Source of the DNA: Staphylotrichum longicolle
Taxonomy: Eukaryota > Ascomycota > Sordariomycetes > Sordariales > Chaetomiaceae
Length of the DNA: 64,000 nucleotides
Direction of reading: 5' to 3'
Assembly: GCA_019096155.1 (NCBI GenBank)
Contig: JAHCVI010000002.1
Location: 1,054,001 to 1,118,000, forward strand
Translations under genes and position numbers: made by a program
Part shown: piece by piece, positions 43,849-55,552 of the stretch
Position numbering within the stretch: the stretch's first letter is position 1
How the letters are laid out: each line of letters begins with the position of its first letter
Notes under the pieces: generated by a model
The model's database searches: none
The model's input: the letters and a program-made list of their open reading frames with translations, nothing else
Told to the model about the DNA's origin: nothing

Positions 43849-44253
43849 TGTCTAGATTCATAGACCCTTGCCCTTATAATGTCATGAATGATGAAGGTTG
43901 TTGCGGTATTCTTAGATGGGCATGAGAGCCAAAAGCTTTGCCAGGTTTCGAGGCGGGGAAAAGAAACCAATCAAGTTGCAGCCTAACTCCCGGTCGCTGT
44001 CTGGCGAGGCAGATTTGACTGCAAGCCGTTAGGCGCCCACAGAGTGCTCCCGTCTTGTGAGCACTGCCACTTAGAACCCTGGACGGACCGGCGTGCCAAA
44101 GCGCCAAGAGCTGAATTACTTTGCTGCTGGTTCCCCTTGCTTCTTTTCCATCAATCTCTCTGACATCGCACGCGCCAATCGCAACAGTCAGAGCATCCGG
44201 GCGTCCCATCACGCCCCTTCCCGCAATTCGATGGGTAGGAGATACGGAACAAA
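43849..44253. other. Divergent promoter between the PHD-finger and DUF7580-like genes
   Basis: A 405-nt gap between two genes transcribed away from each other. No regulatory motif is recognised with confidence. Confidence 0.55.
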
Positions 44254-46314
44254 ATGGAACCCGTTTCCCTGTCGCTCGGCGTCATACCGCTTCTTGGTGG
44301 CTCAATAAAACTGTACAGGGCCTCACAGTCTCGACTCAGGACCTTCCGCCACTATTCCAGAGAAGTCGACCGGGTTCGAAAAGAGTTTGAGCGGCAGCGG
44401 CAGTTCTTCGTCAATGAGGTCCACCTGTCTCTCCGGCTGGTCATTGACAATGAATCACTGGTACAGGAGATGGTGGATGATGGCAATCACCTGCAATGGC
44501 GGAGTCGAAGCCTGGAACGCACAATGTCGGACCGTTTTCATGCAAATAACTGTCAAGTATTGAACGAGATTGTCGACGATATCGGAAAGACAATCAACGC
44601 TGTGAAGGAAGGGTTGGAGTGCTTTGACTGCTTGGAAGACGCCCGGCGCCAGGTAAGGTCTCACAGCTGTCTGATCTTGCTTCATTACCTATCAACAACC
44701 GAGCCCCACGCCATATGCTAATTCTCCTCTCATCAGGGTGAGCCCGTCAAAGATGCCGTGAAGCGGCTACGGGGTCGCATCAGGATTGCCTTCGACAAAT
44801 CCAAGTTTACTGAATGGATCAGCGAGCTTCGCAAGTCCAACAATGATCTGAAATTTCTCCGCGAGCAGGCCAGCGAGCTCGGCAGACCCAGGAAACTCGC
44901 TGCCACAAGGGTCAATGCCTCGAGCACCGCGGTCCGCTCCGCTCCCAGAAGACGCTTGCCTTCGGAGTTCAGCTCGTATAGTGCGACAAGAAGAGCTTCT
45001 CAGGCTCTTTATGATGCTCTCTGGGCCGCCTGGTCGACCCAGGACGCGTCTCACTTCCGCCACCTGGTCAAGCTCTTTCTCGAAACCCGGTCCGACGAGG
45101 GCGTTTACCTGAGCCTGGTTATCTCGTGTTTGAGACAGGACCTCACCCAACCGCTATCCTTCAACAACATGATCAAAGTCCACGTCAAGTCCCAATTGCT
45201 CGACTGGCTTACAGACAGACCAGCATGTCCAACGTCTGGTCCTACATTAACCCCCGAGCTGCCAAACAAAAAGCGTCGTCGCATCGTCAGGTTCGCAGAC
45301 GACGAGGATGGAAATCACAGCGCTGATGAAGCCTCCGAGTGTCTCGCACACAATGGATCAGCTGCACAAACACCCCTCGCCGCGCTCGACCTCAGGTGCA
45401 GTCAACACCTCTGCTCCGAACTGCTCCTCAAAAGAAACCCACCCGAGGAGCAGCAACCGCAACAGCCAAGATCTCCATCCCCCATTGCTGCTGCCGCAGT
45501 CGGCTACCTCGACACGTGCTCCCAAGACCGCTTCCGCCATTCCTTCTTTCACTGCTGCGAAGGCGTCTGCGACCCGGTCCTCTGCGGCGGCGGCGGCGGC
45601 GGCGGTGGAGTGAGCACCACCAACCCTCTCGTCGCGGAACAACAATACCCGCCAGAACCGATCCGTCTGGACCAGCTCCTCGCGCAGCCGCGCCGCAGCG
45701 ACGAGCTGTCGGTGCCCGACCAGTTGCAGCTGGCGCTGCGCATCGCCTCAGCCGTGCTTAAGTTCAGCTCCACCGCCTGGCTGGGCGAGTACTGGGGCCT
45801 GCGGGACCTGTACTACTTTGAGCGGCCCGGCGAGGCCGAGGCCGCGGCCGACCTGCCTGCCTCGCTGCAGACGCTGCACTTCGGGGTCGAATGGACGCGC
45901 GGCGGCTGCGCCGGCGGCGGCAAATGCGGCGGTGGGGGCGCGACGTTGATGGATGTTGATAACATTGACTCGTCATCGTCGTCGTCGTCTCCCTCGGGGC
46001 TGGCGGCGGCGCTTGAGGAAGCCAAGTTGATTCACGGCATACATAATGTGACCATGTATAACCTGGGCGTCGCGCTTCTCTCCATCGGGCGTTGGACGGC
46101 GGTGGATCCGCATGATGTCGTGCATGTGCGGCGGATGGCGCTCCAAGCGAGTCCGCTGGGGCCGAGGTTCCAGGAGATGACGCAGAAGGTGCTGGAGTGT
46201 GATTTTGGGTATGGCAAGGATTTGAGGAAGCCGAAGCTGCAGGAGGCCGTGTATGATGGTGTGCTCCTGGAGCTGGAGTCTATGATATCGGCATTAAGCT
46301 TTGTTGATAGGTAA
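44254..46314 (+). CDS. DUF7580-like fungal protein
   Basis: Two exons, 44254-44652 and 44737-46314, give 658 residues. The N-terminus (MEPVSLSLGVIPLLGGSIKLYRASQSRLRTFRHYSREVDRV) and the helices after it follow the pattern of fungal proteins with a helical N-domain and a C-terminal DUF7580. The C-terminal part has the expected LDQLLAQP...DQLQLALRIASAVLKFSSTAWL, then a W-rich short segment, and HNVTMYNLGVALLSIGRWTAV. Low-complexity insertions are present: a Gly run coded by GGC repeats (45585-45608), a second Gly/Cys-rich loop and a Ser run. A basic KKRRRIVRF patch near residue 310 may be a nuclear signal. Members of this group often occur beside HET, NLR or kinase genes and are suspected of self/non-self responses, which here is inference. 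The gene shares its upstream region with the PHD-finger gene. Confidence 0.83.
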
Positions 46315-47024
46315 GGTAGGGAAGCAAGGGGAGAGGACACCGGACACCCTTCCAATGCGCAAAATAACAGCCGGGCCTGGTACTTCTGTACAAATGGAGT
46401 GCGCAAAAGAGTGTATGAGATCTTACATGTGTGCTACCCATGTTGTAAATGGCCGACAAAACACCGGCCCTTGACTACTACTCACAGTCAAATGCAACAT
46501 CTCTGAATTGCTGGCGTGCCGCGGATTGAGTCGTTGCGGTTCAGCCGAGGATTGAGTGCATCACGACAAGGCCATTGCATGATACACAGCACACCATGTT
46601 CCAGTCAAGATGTCAACCTTATCTTGTCCAAACAGCTATCCCAGTCGTCTGGAGAACCGCCGTCTTTTGATAATCCCATGTAGACCTAGAGCGGAGTCTG
46701 AAGATTAGCATCTTGCTTGCAACTCGCCCCCTCAGTTGCTGTCTCCACATGATAACCGTTTACGCCCTTCCTTGATCGTTCGACCTACTAACCACCTGCA
46801 TTTGTACTTGTGACGTGCGGAGTAATGTTGATCTAACAGCATCGTCCCACATGGTAAAAGAGGGGCACTGGAGTCGGCAGGTGGTTGCGGGCAGGTTGCC
46901 AAGTTCATCACCCCGACCAGAACTAGGTTATTAACAATCTACTCCTCACAACACACCTGGCAGCTCCCCTTGCTTCGAGCCACTCAATTAACCCATCAAA
47001 CCGCAAGCACATCTCCAGCTCACA
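46315..47024. other. Intergenic region upstream of ACC deaminase
   Basis: No gene supported; the right end is the promoter and leader of the deaminase gene. Confidence 0.55.
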
Positions 47025-48129
47025 ATGACAACCGTCCACCTCCCCGAGCCCTTTGCGAGCATCCCGCGCGAGGTTCTCACCTTTGGCCCCTCTCCGATCC
47101 AGCACCTGCCCCGCATCTCGCAAGCCCTCGGTGGCAAGGTCGCCGTCTACGCCAAACGCGAGGACTGCAACTCCGGCCTCGCCTATGGGGGCAACAAGAC
47201 GCGCAAACTCGAGTAAACTCCCCGTTGATCCACCCTCAATACCACCTCAACTTCCCTAACCCGCGTCCAGATACCTCCTCCCGGACGCCCTCGCCCAAGG
47301 CTGCGACACGCTCGTCAGCATCGGCGGCGTGCAGTCCAACCACACGCGCCAGGTCGCGGCGGCGGCCGCCAAGCTGGGCCTGCACGTGGCGCTCGTCCAG
47401 GAGCACTGGGTCGACTGGACGGACCCGGGCTACGAGGCCGTCGGCAACATCCAGCTGTCCCGGCTGATGGGTGCCGACGTGCGGCTGGACCCCTCGGCGT
47501 TCGGCATCGAGCACAAGCCGACGCTCGCCCGGCTTCAGGACGAGCTGGTTGCCAAGGGCCGGCGGCCGTACTACATCCCCGCGGGCGCGTCGGACCACCC
47601 GCTGGGCGGGCTGGGGTTCGCGCGGTGGGCGCTCGAGGTGGCGCAGCAGGAGCGGGAGATGGGCGTCTTCTTCGACACGGTGGTCGTGTGCGCCGTGACG
47701 GGGTCGACGATGGCGGGCATGGTGGCCGGGTTCAAGCTGCTGGAGAAGAAGATGGGCGGGCGGAAGAGGAGGGTCGTCGGGGTGGACGCGTCGGCCAAGG
47801 TGCGGCAGACGTTTGAGCAGGTGCTGAGGATCGCGCGGCAGACGGCGGGCAAGATTGGGCTGGAGGAGGGGGACGTGACCGAGGCGGACATCGTGCTCGA
47901 CGAGAGGTACCATGCGGGGACGTATGGGATTCCGGATGAGCAGACGATCGAGGCCATCAAGTTTGGGGCGAGGACCGAGGCGTTTATCACGGACCCGGTG
48001 TATGAGGGGAAGAGCTTGGCGGGGATGATGGATATGATCAGGAAGGAGGAGATTCCGGCGGGAAGCAACGTGCTGTATGCGCATCTGGGAGGGCAGCTTG
48101 CGCTGAATGCCTACTCGGCTCTGGAATAA
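47025..48129 (+). CDS. acdS: 1-aminocyclopropane-1-carboxylate (ACC) deaminase
   Basis: Two exons, 47025-47212 and 47271-48129, join through a split Glu codon across a 58-nt intron and give 348 residues, the normal family length. The PLP-binding lysine lies in YGGNKTRKLEYLLPDAL at about residue 56, the nucleophile-side serine in SIGGVQSNHTRQVAA. Near the C-terminus DPVYEGKSLAGMMDMI has the Tyr-Glu pair that separates ACC deaminase from D-cysteine desulfhydrases. The reaction opens the cyclopropane ring of the ethylene precursor ACC to 2-oxobutyrate and ammonia. In plant-associated fungi it lowers plant ethylene. Family history includes transfer between bacteria and fungi; the intron and the local codon bias show that this copy is settled in the fungal genome. 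No adjacent gene suggests a pathway. Confidence 0.93.
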
Positions 48130-48633
48130 ATACTAAGATCCTACACTTTGTACGAAGATATCTGGAGATGAAAACTGTGGCTACAACACTTGGATCTCGC
48201 TGATTGTCCACAGACCCAGCTACTCGTTCAGCACGAAGATTACCAAGTCTGTATTCTGGCGGGATCTATTGGTGCTGCCCACTCACACATAGTGGGCACA
48301 GAGCAAGGCGTCCTAAAAAGGTCGGTGGGAAAGGGCAGACTTGGAACCGAGTTCGGCGGTGTTGTTGGTCTATCAACACACTGCATGCTGTGAGCTGCGC
48401 TCACCTGTTTCCTGCAGGTCTGCCAGGCAGAAACGCGCCTCATGACTCACAGAGCCAACCACCCCCAATAGGAATTCCGCGTCCGCGAAGACGGGAGGAG
48501 AAGTGGGCTCAATTATAAGGAGGACTGCCAGCATGTCGCAGCATCCGTCTAAATCTCTTTCTCGGCAGCAGTCTGGCCACATTCAAGTTCGCTGGTGAGC
48601 CGTGTTTGCCTCTCAGATTGCCTTCTCGGGGAC
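48130..48633. other. Intergenic region
   Basis: No gene supported between the deaminase and the next small gene. Confidence 0.5.
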
Positions 48634-49780
48634 ATGGCCTCTTCATCCACCAAGAAATCAGACCAGCTTTGGCCTGGTTTTGTTCTTACCTGGCTTACAA
48701 GAGGCGCCAAACCCAGGGTCAAGAAAAGGCGAGTTTTCGATGAGCACATTGCTGGTGTTGGCATGATTCAGGTGAACGAGCAAGAAAGAGGGCTTGCCTG
48801 TCTTCGAGTTTGCAACCATCCTGTAAACAACAACGCCAGATCCACGCCAGGGGTCCTATATCTCTCGGCTGACTTCCTCGCCGCATAGTATTGGGATTCA
48901 TCAGAGCGATTCCGACACGTACCCTCACGCGACCGTTGCCGCAGCCACCCAAGCAATGCGGGAGGCAAACCAACACATCATGGTCCACTGCCGCGTCAGC
49001 ATGGACGGGACCGAATTCATTGGGAGTCTGGCGTACGAGGAACACATCCACGAAGACGATGCTCTATTCCGCAAATCACACAGTGATCCTGTTCCCGTCA
49101 GAACCTCGCTTGCACCCCAAGACGACGGGCTCGTCCCAATCGGCCACATTACCGCTGATGGAGAATCGGCATGGTACATGTACGACCAACAGGAAGGAAT
49201 TGTGTACCTCGAGCCCGGTGTCTTCTTTCGTGCCGGGGAAGGTGCCAGCGAGCACATTCGGTTCTGGAACCCAGTGCAGAACCAAATATGCCGTGCGTCC
49301 TTCCAAGGCGCAGAGCGGCCGCCGACGCGATCGCCCGACCCTCAACCAGTGAACCTCGAGGCCGCCATGAGTGAGCTCAGCATCGCTGCCCCTCCGCCGC
49401 AGCCAACCGTGGAATGGGTCAGGCCAGAGCTCCAGCTTGACAAGAACAGAGCCAAGCCGGTCGCCTTTTCGACACAAGCCGGGCTCAAGTTGCGGACTGG
49501 TTGGGAGCGGTGGAAAGTCTACACAGACGACGGTCGTTGGACGTTTGTATGCGTGGGGGTGAAGACGGGTAATCAGTACTGGGCGGAATACCTCCCTGGG
49601 GAGTGGGTGGAACCCGCCTGGGTACAATCGAGCAAGAAGCCAATCCAGTTCTCGAACACGCAAGGTGAGCTCATCAAGACGACACGGTCTAAGTGGCTTG
49701 CCGGACAGGATGACACCTTCTTTGTATACATGCAGCAGGGCAAGGCATACCTCACAATGGCACGCTTGCCTGACGATTGA
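48634..49780 (+). CDS. Unrecognised beta-rich protein
   Basis: Two exons, 48634-48771 and 48905-49780, keep phase and give 337 residues. I do not recognise the family. The N-terminus is short and basic (MASSSTKKSDQLWPGF...KKRRVFDEH). The rest alternates short hydrophobic and aromatic strands, with two related-looking halves: GHITADGESAWYMYDQQEGIVYL and, after a Pro-rich linker near residue 185, RTGWERWKVYTDDGRWTFVC and DDTFFVYMQQGKAYLTM. This pattern suggests a repeated beta structure, possibly carbohydrate- or protein-binding. No signal peptide is visible. The intron (48772-48904) has a GTGAAC donor, which is weak, so the first exon is less certain than the second. The gene converges on the SRPK-like kinase, 102 nt from its end. 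Confidence 0.6.
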
Positions 49781-49882
49781 AAATGGTTGGGTAGCTGAAA
49801 GTAGGGTGGTTATGGTAGTCCATGGTCAATGTTGCTCTCCTATGAGCCACTTATTGTGTGTCAACCCCTTAACTGAAGCCCT

Positions 49883-51541
49883 CTAATTGGGATCCGGACA
49901 CAGTAGTGACTGGAGGATTGGGTGAGCGCCCTCCCAAAGGTCTTTTGGGATAAGTTCGCTCAGCTCAGATCGATCGTCTGCAAGCGTGGCATACTCCTCC
50001 TCGCACTGATCTAGGAGATCTTTGTCCGTTGTCCCAAGCCACCGGTGAACAAAGGGGACTCCATCCGTCAGTGTATAAAACATCTGGTTTCCTGGGTGTC
50101 AGACTAAGCATAGTATTGGATCAGAAGTTGTTGACTTACACATAAGCCAAGATGCCAGCTGTCGACCTTGAAAGGATGGCTTGTTGCAGCATCGGGACTG
50201 TGGAGCACTCCGGTGGTAAAGGGGTGCCCCGTGGAAAGGTCGCCTTGTTGTACGACGCCGCGTCTGTAGGGCGGAATGCAAAGCCGAAATCAAGAATGGT
50301 GGTATGGCCATCATCCCCAAAGCCGATATCGACTGGTTCGGTCACCCGGCAAGGGAGCGTTGGGTGTGATGGGGTGCCATCTTTCCGGCGGATTTCGTGG
50401 ACGAGAGATTTCTTTGTAGTGAGATAGTGTTCGATGTCATGGCGAGATGGCGGGGGTAGCGCGACATTCCCAGGGTGAATGTCTTGGTTTCGTCGTTAGC
50501 CGAGAGACCACCTGGCGGGTTCAGAGCGCGAGAGCTTACCTCCATGGACTACTCCGATATCATGCAGAGCAGCAAGCCCGAGAGTCACGTCACGGATGCA
50601 CCGCTTTCGCCGACGCGATAACAGGGGTAGTTTGTCCCGACTTTTCGGATACGCAAGCGGCTCGGATATCCGTCGCAGATCTGTGCCTGTGACGGGATAG
50701 AAGACTGCGTCAAACTCAATACCCTTATACCTCGGGTCAGGTTGAGCGAGATGATGCGGCATCTTGAAGTTGCCCCTGATTGTAGACACAAACGGGCTGG
50801 AGCAATAATCTTTGACGGATTGGCTGATGGTAAGCTCATTGACGGAATGGCGACCAGATCTCGGGCGGCTGAGGAACTTGACGGTTAAAAACTCCCTAGA
50901 ATAGTTAAAAGAACACGTCCTATGTGTTAGCTACTAAAGAAAAGGGAAAAAGGAACACCTGGTACTTGATAGTAGGATAGGACATGAATCTAGGCATACT
51001 TGGAGATAGGGTCCTGAGTTAGCCAACACCAATCGCCAAGTCGCAGCTTCAATTCGAAACTGAGGTTGTTTTTGTCTAGTACGTCGCCTAGGTAGACAAC
51101 CGGCTGCTCGGAACTCGCCCATCGCTCGAGAAGATAGGTATCCCGCCAAAAGCTTCCTCCGTGAGTAAATATCTTGTGCAGGCTGAACAATGGCGGCGGC
51201 CGCGATGGGGTAGCTGGCTTGGTGCGGATGCTGTTGCTGTATGTTGCCAAGGGCAGTGTCGTTGACCTGTAAAACACAGAGGCTGGAAACCTTTCTTGAG
51301 GGCTGATTCTTACTGTCTTGCCACGGAAAGGCCTTCCAACTTGTTTCCAGAGAGTGGGGGGGAGCATGAGTGTCTGGTGGCCGGGCGCCATACAACCACG
51401 ATCCGCGGGACGTGTTGATTGTTCCGTTCGTGGCGCACGTAGCAAGCAGGGGTTGACAATGTCACCAGGTCCCGTGACCGAAACTGAACATTTTGTTTTC
51501 AGACAGTGCTCAAGCAGAGAATCCGCTCCTTCAGAGAACAT
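49883..51541 (-). CDS. SRPK-like protein kinase with one-base frameshift
   Basis: Minus-strand exons 51541(uncertain)-51000, 50895-50540, 50482-50140 and 50083-49883. The order of motifs is that of fungal SR-protein kinase relatives: PVVYLGDVLDKNNLSFELKLRLG, an ATP-lysine strand KEFLTVKFLS, GIVH-type VVHGDIHPGNVALP split by a 57-nt intron, ILDFGFAF, FPRGTPLPPE, and KVDSWHLGLCMFYTLTDGVPF. The glycine loop is abnormal (LRLGDWCWL). Between PPE and the KVDSWHLG segment one G is missing at about 50208, so the frame that carries the DFG region reaches a stop at the next splice site, while the rest continues in the next frame. Restoring one base makes all exons join. The defect is either a real mutation or a sequence error. 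In the 5' exon, phase changes hint at another intron near 51180-51310, so the start is open. Confidence 0.78.
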
Positions 51542-52971
51542 CGTTCAGAGGTTTTTTTCTCCTCACAATAAATGGTAATCACCACTTGGTTCTACGCTTC
51601 TCGAAACAATCTCGCACTCAACCCCCCCTGTGGAGATGATCATGAATCTTTTGCGCCGAAGAAACACTTCTTCAGTTGCCTTCCTTTGCATCACTCTTTG
51701 GAGGTCAAGCGGGACCGGATACACGACTCTAATAGTAATGCCTTGAAAATTGGAAAATGTTAGTTTCTGTGTTGTTTTTAGGACATTTCGCACTGAGCGA
51801 TGCTACCTGGTGGTGCTAGACTCAGAATGCGTCTCCAGCCCCCTCTGAGTAAAATCTAAACTTGAAGTCAACCAAGCCAGGAAACTACGCCGAGCTGCAT
51901 CAGTCATCAAGTCTCCTGGCAATCAAGCACTAGATTGAATCGCCATCTTCAGTGCAGTGGAGGGTAATATGGCTCGAGTGACGGTAGGTACTAAGGTTCT
52001 TCACAAACAGAGGTCAGAGGGCCTTAGACTGTGATCAAACTCCTGGTGTTGCGCCCCTCGTGGATGAAATTAATACCTTGCCAACTGCCGGGGCTTCGAG
52101 AATCGACCCGTGAGACTAAATATGACGTGCTCCGTTGGGATCGAAGTATCCCCGACAATGTCTCATGCTGCGCCCTGAGTCGAGGGCATGAAGAGAACAC
52201 TGAAGTTTCTGGGTTGCCCTATATTACCAATCCAACAATCCACCGCGGCATGTGCTATTCTCTCTCAGGAACTCTTCTCCGCCCACCACAATAATCTGCA
52301 CCAAGCACGAATACACTAGTTTGCTGTGTTTCTGTCGTGATGTCGCTTTCGTGTGGGGGTCTCGATGGTGCCATCCTGTTGGCCAGTTGCGAAGAGGCTC
52401 AATAATCGGTAGCACTACAAGGGGTCATTCCTCCACCAACCATTCACGCATGCAACATCCCCATCATATCATCGGCCCAAAAATCACGACACTCTACACG
52501 CCCTGTCCAGCTCGGTTTGGTCCCGCATATTTACGCCGCCCTCTTCTCCCGACACGCTGGCTGTCGGATTTAAGGGGCGGGAACTCAGTTGTAACTCCGA
52601 GTCCGTCCCGGTCGTGTCCCATGATGCGCACCTGGTGTTTTGGCAGCGCGCCCGGTATCCGGGCATCGTTTGCCGTGTCTTGCGGCGAGCAGAACCCGCG
52701 CTATTCCCCGGTACACGGAGCCGGATGCCCAGTTTGGGCAGCTATCAGCCAGCACGCAATATGTTGACGGGGTGTCAGGATGCGAGTGCATCCTTGCCCT
52801 CCGCATTCGCACCCTGGGCTCATCGTCCGGTGACTTTGGTATAAAAAAGCAGCTGGTTGTCGCATGTACAGCCTCAGGAATCAAGAGCCCCTGACTTGAT
52901 CCCCAGTGTCGACTGGGCTGCCACTCCTCCGTTTCGGTCGGCAGAATCCAAGTCCTGGCGACTCAACAGCC
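51542..52971. other. Intergenic region upstream of the second MFS transporter
   Basis: No gene supported. Scattered frames on both strands at 52030-52890 have no domain. The right end is the transporter promoter. Confidence 0.5.
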
Positions 52972-53362
52972 ATGGCATCTCCCCCTGACCACAAGGGCCC
53001 CAAGGGGCTCTCCGACGACAAGGACCCAGCCGTTACCAACATCGGAGCGTTCACGACATCGTCGAGCGAGGACTCCGGGTCCGACGATGAATTCGGAGAC
53101 CTTGCCAAGAACCCGTTCCTTGACCCGGACGTCGCGGAACATTGGCGACAAGCTTACGAAAATGCCCAATACGAATGCCGTCACGTCTTTGACCCGACGC
53201 TAACATGGACCGAGGAAGAGGAGAAGAAGATTATCAGAAAGGTGGACTTTAGGATTTGCGCCTGGGCGGTATGTTGCCCAACTTTTCACGTCCTTTCAGT
53301 GCCTTGATCAAGCATGATCGGCGGTTTGGGCCTGCCATTGCTATCTTCTTTTTTTTTTGTTT

Positions 53363-53395
<33 letters not shown>

Positions 53396-55231
53396 AAAGG
53401 GTGAATTCATGAGTGGAGTGGAAGAGCTAACATGATGATAGTGTGTGATGTTCTTTGCTCTCCAGGTTGATCGTGGCAACCTCGCACAAGGATTGGCTGA
53501 CAATCTCCTCGACGACCTTGGACTCAACACCAATGGTAGGCAGCAACTGACCTTTTTTTCCTTGCTTCTCTTCTTTCACGTATGTACGGAGCGTGTAGAA
53601 CTTGGAACTAACCCTCGATAGACTACAACAATGGCCAAGTCATCTTCCTCGTTTGCTTCCTCATAGCCGAGTTACCATCTCAGCTTGTGTCCAAGAAGAT
53701 TGGGCCAGACCGCTGGATTCCGATTCAAATTGTGCTGTGGTCCCTGGTTGCCATCTCGCAATGTGCCATTCAAAACCGATCGGGCTTTTTTGCCACCCGC
53801 GCGCTCCTCGGTCTGCTCGAGGGCGGTTTCATCCCTGACATTATTCTCTGGCTGTCCTACTTCTACACTTCCCGCGAGCTGTCCATCCGGTTGAGGTACG
53901 TTGAATTCCTACTTCACCACCAGAGTTCCTGGATACGGGGTTGTTTCCAGAAGTACTAACTGGACTGGATAGCTACTTTTGGACAACGCTATCCATCACA
54001 GGCATCTTGACATCGCTGCTGGCGTTTGCTATCCTCCACATGCGTGGGATCAATGGCTGGGGCGGCTGGCGCTGGCTGTTCCTGATCGAGGGCCTCATCA
54101 CCATCTGCGTCGGGCTCGCGTCCTTTATCCTCATGCCCGCTTCGGCTGTGCAAACCAAGACGTGGTTCTTTCCCAAGGGCTGGTTCAGCGATAGAGAAGT
54201 GGGCATTATGGTCAACCGGGTGCTCCGCGACGACCCGTCCAAGGGCGATATGCACAACCGGCAGGCCATTACTCCGCGTCGTCTCTGGGAGGTGCTCAAG
54301 GAGTACGACCTGTGGCCCATGTACGCCTTGGGCATCGTCTGCTTCATCCCGCAGAGCCCGGTCAGCGCCTATATGACGCTGACTTTGAGAACGCTGGGGT
54401 TCGATCCCTTCACCACGAACCTACTTACCATACCCAGCGTACGTGCATCATTTCTGTCACCCTGATGAATATTATCGCAGACCGAGAGCAGTGCGCTAAT
54501 CCCTCTCTTTTCGCAGACCGTTTTCCACATTGTCACTCTGCTCCTCCTCACCCGGGCGTCAGAGTGGCTTAACCAGCGTGCCCTCATCGCAGTCCTGCAG
54601 AACGTCTGGACTCTGCCATGTCTCATCGCACTGCGCTTCTGGCCGGGCGTTATCAAGGATCCTTGGGGCACATACGCGTTGATCGTTGTTCTGCTCTCGT
54701 ATCCCTACAATCGTATGCCCTCCTTCTCCCCTGTCCCGGCTTCGAAACTTTCAAACGAATTCATCACTGACACGCCGGCGCAGACGCAATCAACGGAGCC
54801 TGGGTCTCCAGAAACTCCAACAACGTCGGCACCCGCACCGTCGCCTCTGCGCTGTACAACGTAGGTCCACCCCCAATCCCGCACCTCTCCCATCCCAAAC
54901 CCACCACCTCCAATACCCACCAATCCACCCATCCACCATATCCATACTAAACCTTCCTCTCCAACAGATCTCGGTCCAACTCGGCGGCATCATCTCGAGC
55001 AACATCTACCTCAACTACGACAAGCCCTACTACCGCGACGGCAACACCAAGCTGATCGCCATCAACATCCTGGCCATCGTCCTCTTCCTGCTGACCAAGG
55101 TCTACTACGTGTGGCGCAACAAGCAAAAGGAGCGCGCGTGGCAGGCCCTGAGCGAGGCCGAGCGCGCGGCGTACGTCAGGAGCAGTACAGATAGGGGGTG
55201 CAAGAGGTTGGATTTTAGGTTTGATCACTGA
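52972..55231 (+). CDS. MFS anion:cation symporter (Tna1/Dal5 type)
   Basis: Seven exons (52972-53268, 53442-53535, 53622-53895, 53973-54438, 54517-54712, 54784-54860, 54968-55231) keep phase and give 555 residues. Intron 1 ends at a TAG before TGTGTGATG, so the short exon 2 reads CVMFFALQVDRGNLAQGLAD, the conserved first helix and DRGN loop of nicotinate/allantoate-type symporters. Other family marks are GPDRWIPIQIVLWSLVA, ATRALLGLLEGGFIPDIILW, SYFYTSRELSIRLSYFW, and near the end PYNHAINGAWVSRNSNNVGTRTVASALYNI. Twelve membrane helices can be drawn. The substrate is an organic anion or vitamin-like acid, not further defined. Intron 1 holds a T-run/A-run block. The last 20 codons and 3' flank have a decayed copy 7 kb downstream. 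Confidence 0.92.
53349..53400. repeat. Homopolymer block (T run followed by A run) inside an intron
   Basis: A nearly pure T run of about 40 bases, broken by two G, is followed directly by ten A and GG. It lies in intron 1 of the transporter and spares the donor and the branch/acceptor. The T-to-A switch could form a hairpin, and it could also mark an assembly problem. Confidence 0.7.
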
Positions 55232-55490
55232 GATAAAGTTTGGTCAGGGGCGTGGAGAGGGGGTGGGAAGGGGTGTTGGGGGTATGCGGGATGCGTTCGG
55301 GGTGACGGTTCAAAGAAGGCGAAAGGGGGGCCGGCTTGGGAAAACTTCAAGGGGCTGGCCCTCATCTTAGTGTGAGGTACACTCGCTCGTCTGACAAATG
55401 AAGTGGGACAGCAGAGTCGGTGAGGTAGCGCGCAATCTATATCTCCTCCCACCAGCCACCCATTGTGTCACACATTTGAACGGAAAGCTA
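55165..55490 (+). repeat. Segment with a diverged copy at 62185-62500
   Basis: This region covers the last codons of the second MFS transporter and about 260 nt of its 3' flank. TGCAAGAGGNTGGATTT and AGGTTTGATCA are shared with the downstream copy, as is the later block around GGGAT-CGTTCGG. Confidence 0.65.
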
Positions 55491-55552
55491 GTGGCAGGGT
55501 TTAGGGAAAGTGAGGCGGGCTTCGATGATGTCTCGGGAGCCAGAACCCCAAC
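55232..55552. other. Convergent 3' gap
   Basis: No gene supported between the transporter and the minus-strand membrane protein. It is G-rich on the plus strand at 55240-55290. Confidence 0.55.
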
